Shown here: positions 63,040 to 64,000 of the stretch, in pieces
How positions within the stretch are numbered: position 1 is the first letter of the stretch
How the letters are laid out: the number at the start of each line of letters is the position of its first letter
NCBI GenBank assembly: GCA_020629615.1
Contig: JAHDCZ010000002.1
Location: forward strand, 1-64,000
DNA length: 64,000 nt
DNA from: Saprospiraceae bacterium
Lineage (GTDB): Bacteria; Bacteroidota; Bacteroidia; Chitinophagales; Saprospiraceae
Direction: 5' to 3'
Position numbers and translations under genes: made by a program
The notes under the pieces: model-generated
The model's database searches: none
Seen by the model: the letters and a program-made list of their open reading frames with translations, nothing else
What the model was told of the DNA's origin: nothing

Positions 63040-64000
63040 CTAGTTTTCGAGGTAACCCAGAGCCGCTTTAACACCTTCGTACTGACTGGCAGTTTTAAGC
63101 TGAAAAGTTCCAAGAATTCCAAAATGATTGGAGTTATCATTATTGATTTCATTGAATTGCGTACATTCTAATTGATCTGAATAAAAAATATGATCATGCG
63201 GAATTCGGAAACCTAAAGGAGTAAAATCTCTTCTACTGTTTTCTAGTTTAGCATTTTTTCTAAAATCTCTAATTTCATTTTGCCAATACACCATATTGAA
63301 ATCACCCAAGGAGATGACTGGATTTTTTGAAGACATAATTTTGTCAGAAATCAAATCCAAATGTCCTTTGTTTCCAGTATTAGACGATTTTCCTAGTTTC
63401 GGAACAATGTAAGACGAGAGTATATTCAAGTTTTGGTCTCCCATTGATACCGTGGTCATAAGGTTTGGAATATTGTTATAATTAAATGTATCGCTTCGGG
63501 TAAACGGAATTTTGGATATTAAACACATTCCGTAAGGATCAATTCTTACCAAAATATTCTGATAAGGGTATTTTTCTTTTAATCGTGTTTGAATGAAATT
63601 TCCCCACTCCGGTGTGACTTCTTGAATCGACAATACATCTGGATCCATCTCATTGATGAAATCTTGCAATTCATCAAACCCTTCTTCAATATTCGCAGTA
63701 TTTAAGTGAGCAATAGAAACTTTGGGTTCCATATTCAAGTCAGGAAGATGCAAATGTTCATTGGACGCATTCTTAAGAAAAATACAAATAGAAGCACAGC
63801 AGGCAAAACTCACAAACATGGGTCTTGGCAGATCGAGACTTAAGAATAATAGGCCTAGACCTAAAAGTCCAACCATGACATGAACCGTATATTCGGTCCC
63901 TTGCTGAACAATTTCCCAATCTGGAGATATGATGGTAATTAGGGTGACAGCAATAAGCAGACCACTGATTGCTGTTTGTAAACTAGTAGATTTTAATAGT
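63040..64000 (-). CDS. Membrane-anchored endonuclease/exonuclease/phosphatase-family protein (N-terminus beyond the window)
   Basis: The frame stays open to the window edge, so the true start lies beyond 64000; the visible part is 319 residues. Two or three transmembrane segments come first (LQTAISGLLIAVTLITIIS and MVGLLGLGLLFLSL), followed by the EEP catalytic domain. The latter has IAHLNTANIEEGFD (N), VLSIQEVTPEW (metal-binding Glu), NPVISLGDFNMVYW (Asp-Asn pair) and HDHIFYSD with NSNHFGILGTF (catalytic His). This layout matches membrane-tethered EEP proteins of Bacteroidota, of unknown substrate. Confidence 0.82.
   Translation of the reverse strand, partial: LLKSTSLQTAISGLLIAVTLITIISPDWEIVQQGTEYTVHVMVGLLGLGLLFLSLDLPRPMFVSFACCASICIFLKNASNEHLHLPDLNMEPKVSIAHLNTANIEEGFDELQDFINEMDPDVLSIQEVTPEWGNFIQTRLKEKYPYQNILVRIDPYGMCLISKIPFTRSDTFNYNNIPNLMTTVSMGDQNLNILSSYIVPKLGKSSNTGNKGHLDLISDKIMSSKNPVISLGDFNMVYWQNEIRDFRKNAKLENSRRDFTPLGFRIPHDHIFYSDQLECTQFNEINNDNSNHFGILGTFQLKTASQYEGVKAALGYLEN

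Overview
The window looks like a chromosomal segment of a free-living, Gram-negative member of the Bacteroidota, possibly of the Saprospiria lineage (order-level placement is a guess). Reasons: low G+C; two secreted proteins with type IX secretion (T9SS) C-terminal signals, one type B and one type A; a T9SS plug (DUF5103) gene; many lipoproteins and outer-membrane barrels; bacilliredoxin; and several promoters matching the Bacteroidota consensus TTG-N19-21-TAnnTTTG. There is no insertion sequence, prophage, CRISPR array, tRNA or rRNA. About 47 protein genes fill the window. Both ends cut through genes.

Layout. 1-7.1 kb: end of a polytopic membrane protein, a TPR lipoprotein, a LytS/LytTR-type two-component pair, an SH3-domain secreted protein and a GH5 mannanase. 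7.1-13.4 kb: a T9SS type B secreted protein, then PcrA/UvrD-type helicase, QueG and an AI-2E-family permease. 13.4-13.8 kb: the only non-coding stretch over 300 bp, carrying a degenerate repeat pair and a 51-codon frame. 13.8-19.9 kb: DUF4197 lipoprotein, FolB, glutaryl-CoA dehydrogenase, OmpA-like protein, UvrC and a thioredoxin-like lipoprotein. 19.9-22.5 kb: two glycosyltransferases and CysQ in one operon with the thioredoxin-like gene. 22.6-22.75 kb: a complete promoter plus terminator with no ORF between them, a candidate small RNA. 23.4-26.3 kb: M1-like metallopeptidase. 26.4-33.6 kb: a five-gene operon tetR-tolC-MFP-RND-pdxH with a palindromic operator candidate. 33.9-39.5 kb: AnmK, an SDR, an EF-G-like GTPase and a glycosyltransferase. 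39.7-49.2 kb: a 3183-residue T9SS-secreted repeat protein with 23 SdrD_B-type repeats, including a recent 711-bp tandem duplication. 49.4-52.8 kb: bacilliredoxin, then a heme lipoprotein / DUF5777 barrel / diheme cytochrome / DUF2064 operon. 52.9-64 kb: a second adaptor-TolC pair, the T9SS plug, 3-methyladenine glycosylase, GuaB, TadA, two uncharacterised envelope proteins, Pcm, an ElaA-type acetyltransferase and a truncated endonuclease/exonuclease/phosphatase protein.

How it fits together. Most genes are housekeeping: DNA repair (UvrC, UvrD, AAG), tRNA modification (QueG, TadA), purine and cofactor synthesis (GuaB, FolB, PdxH) and protein repair (Pcm). Envelope functions make up the rest: efflux, outer-membrane barrels and T9SS cargo. 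The observations I consider most worth following are the candidate small RNA at 22.65-22.75 kb; a 12-mer palindromic element (CGCTTTCGCGAA) found five times, inside and outside genes; the giant repeat protein with its internal duplication and its block of cysteine-containing calcium-loop-like motifs; and a compact operon that could encode an outer-membrane electron conduit. Nothing here is a clear-cut new defence or mobile system.
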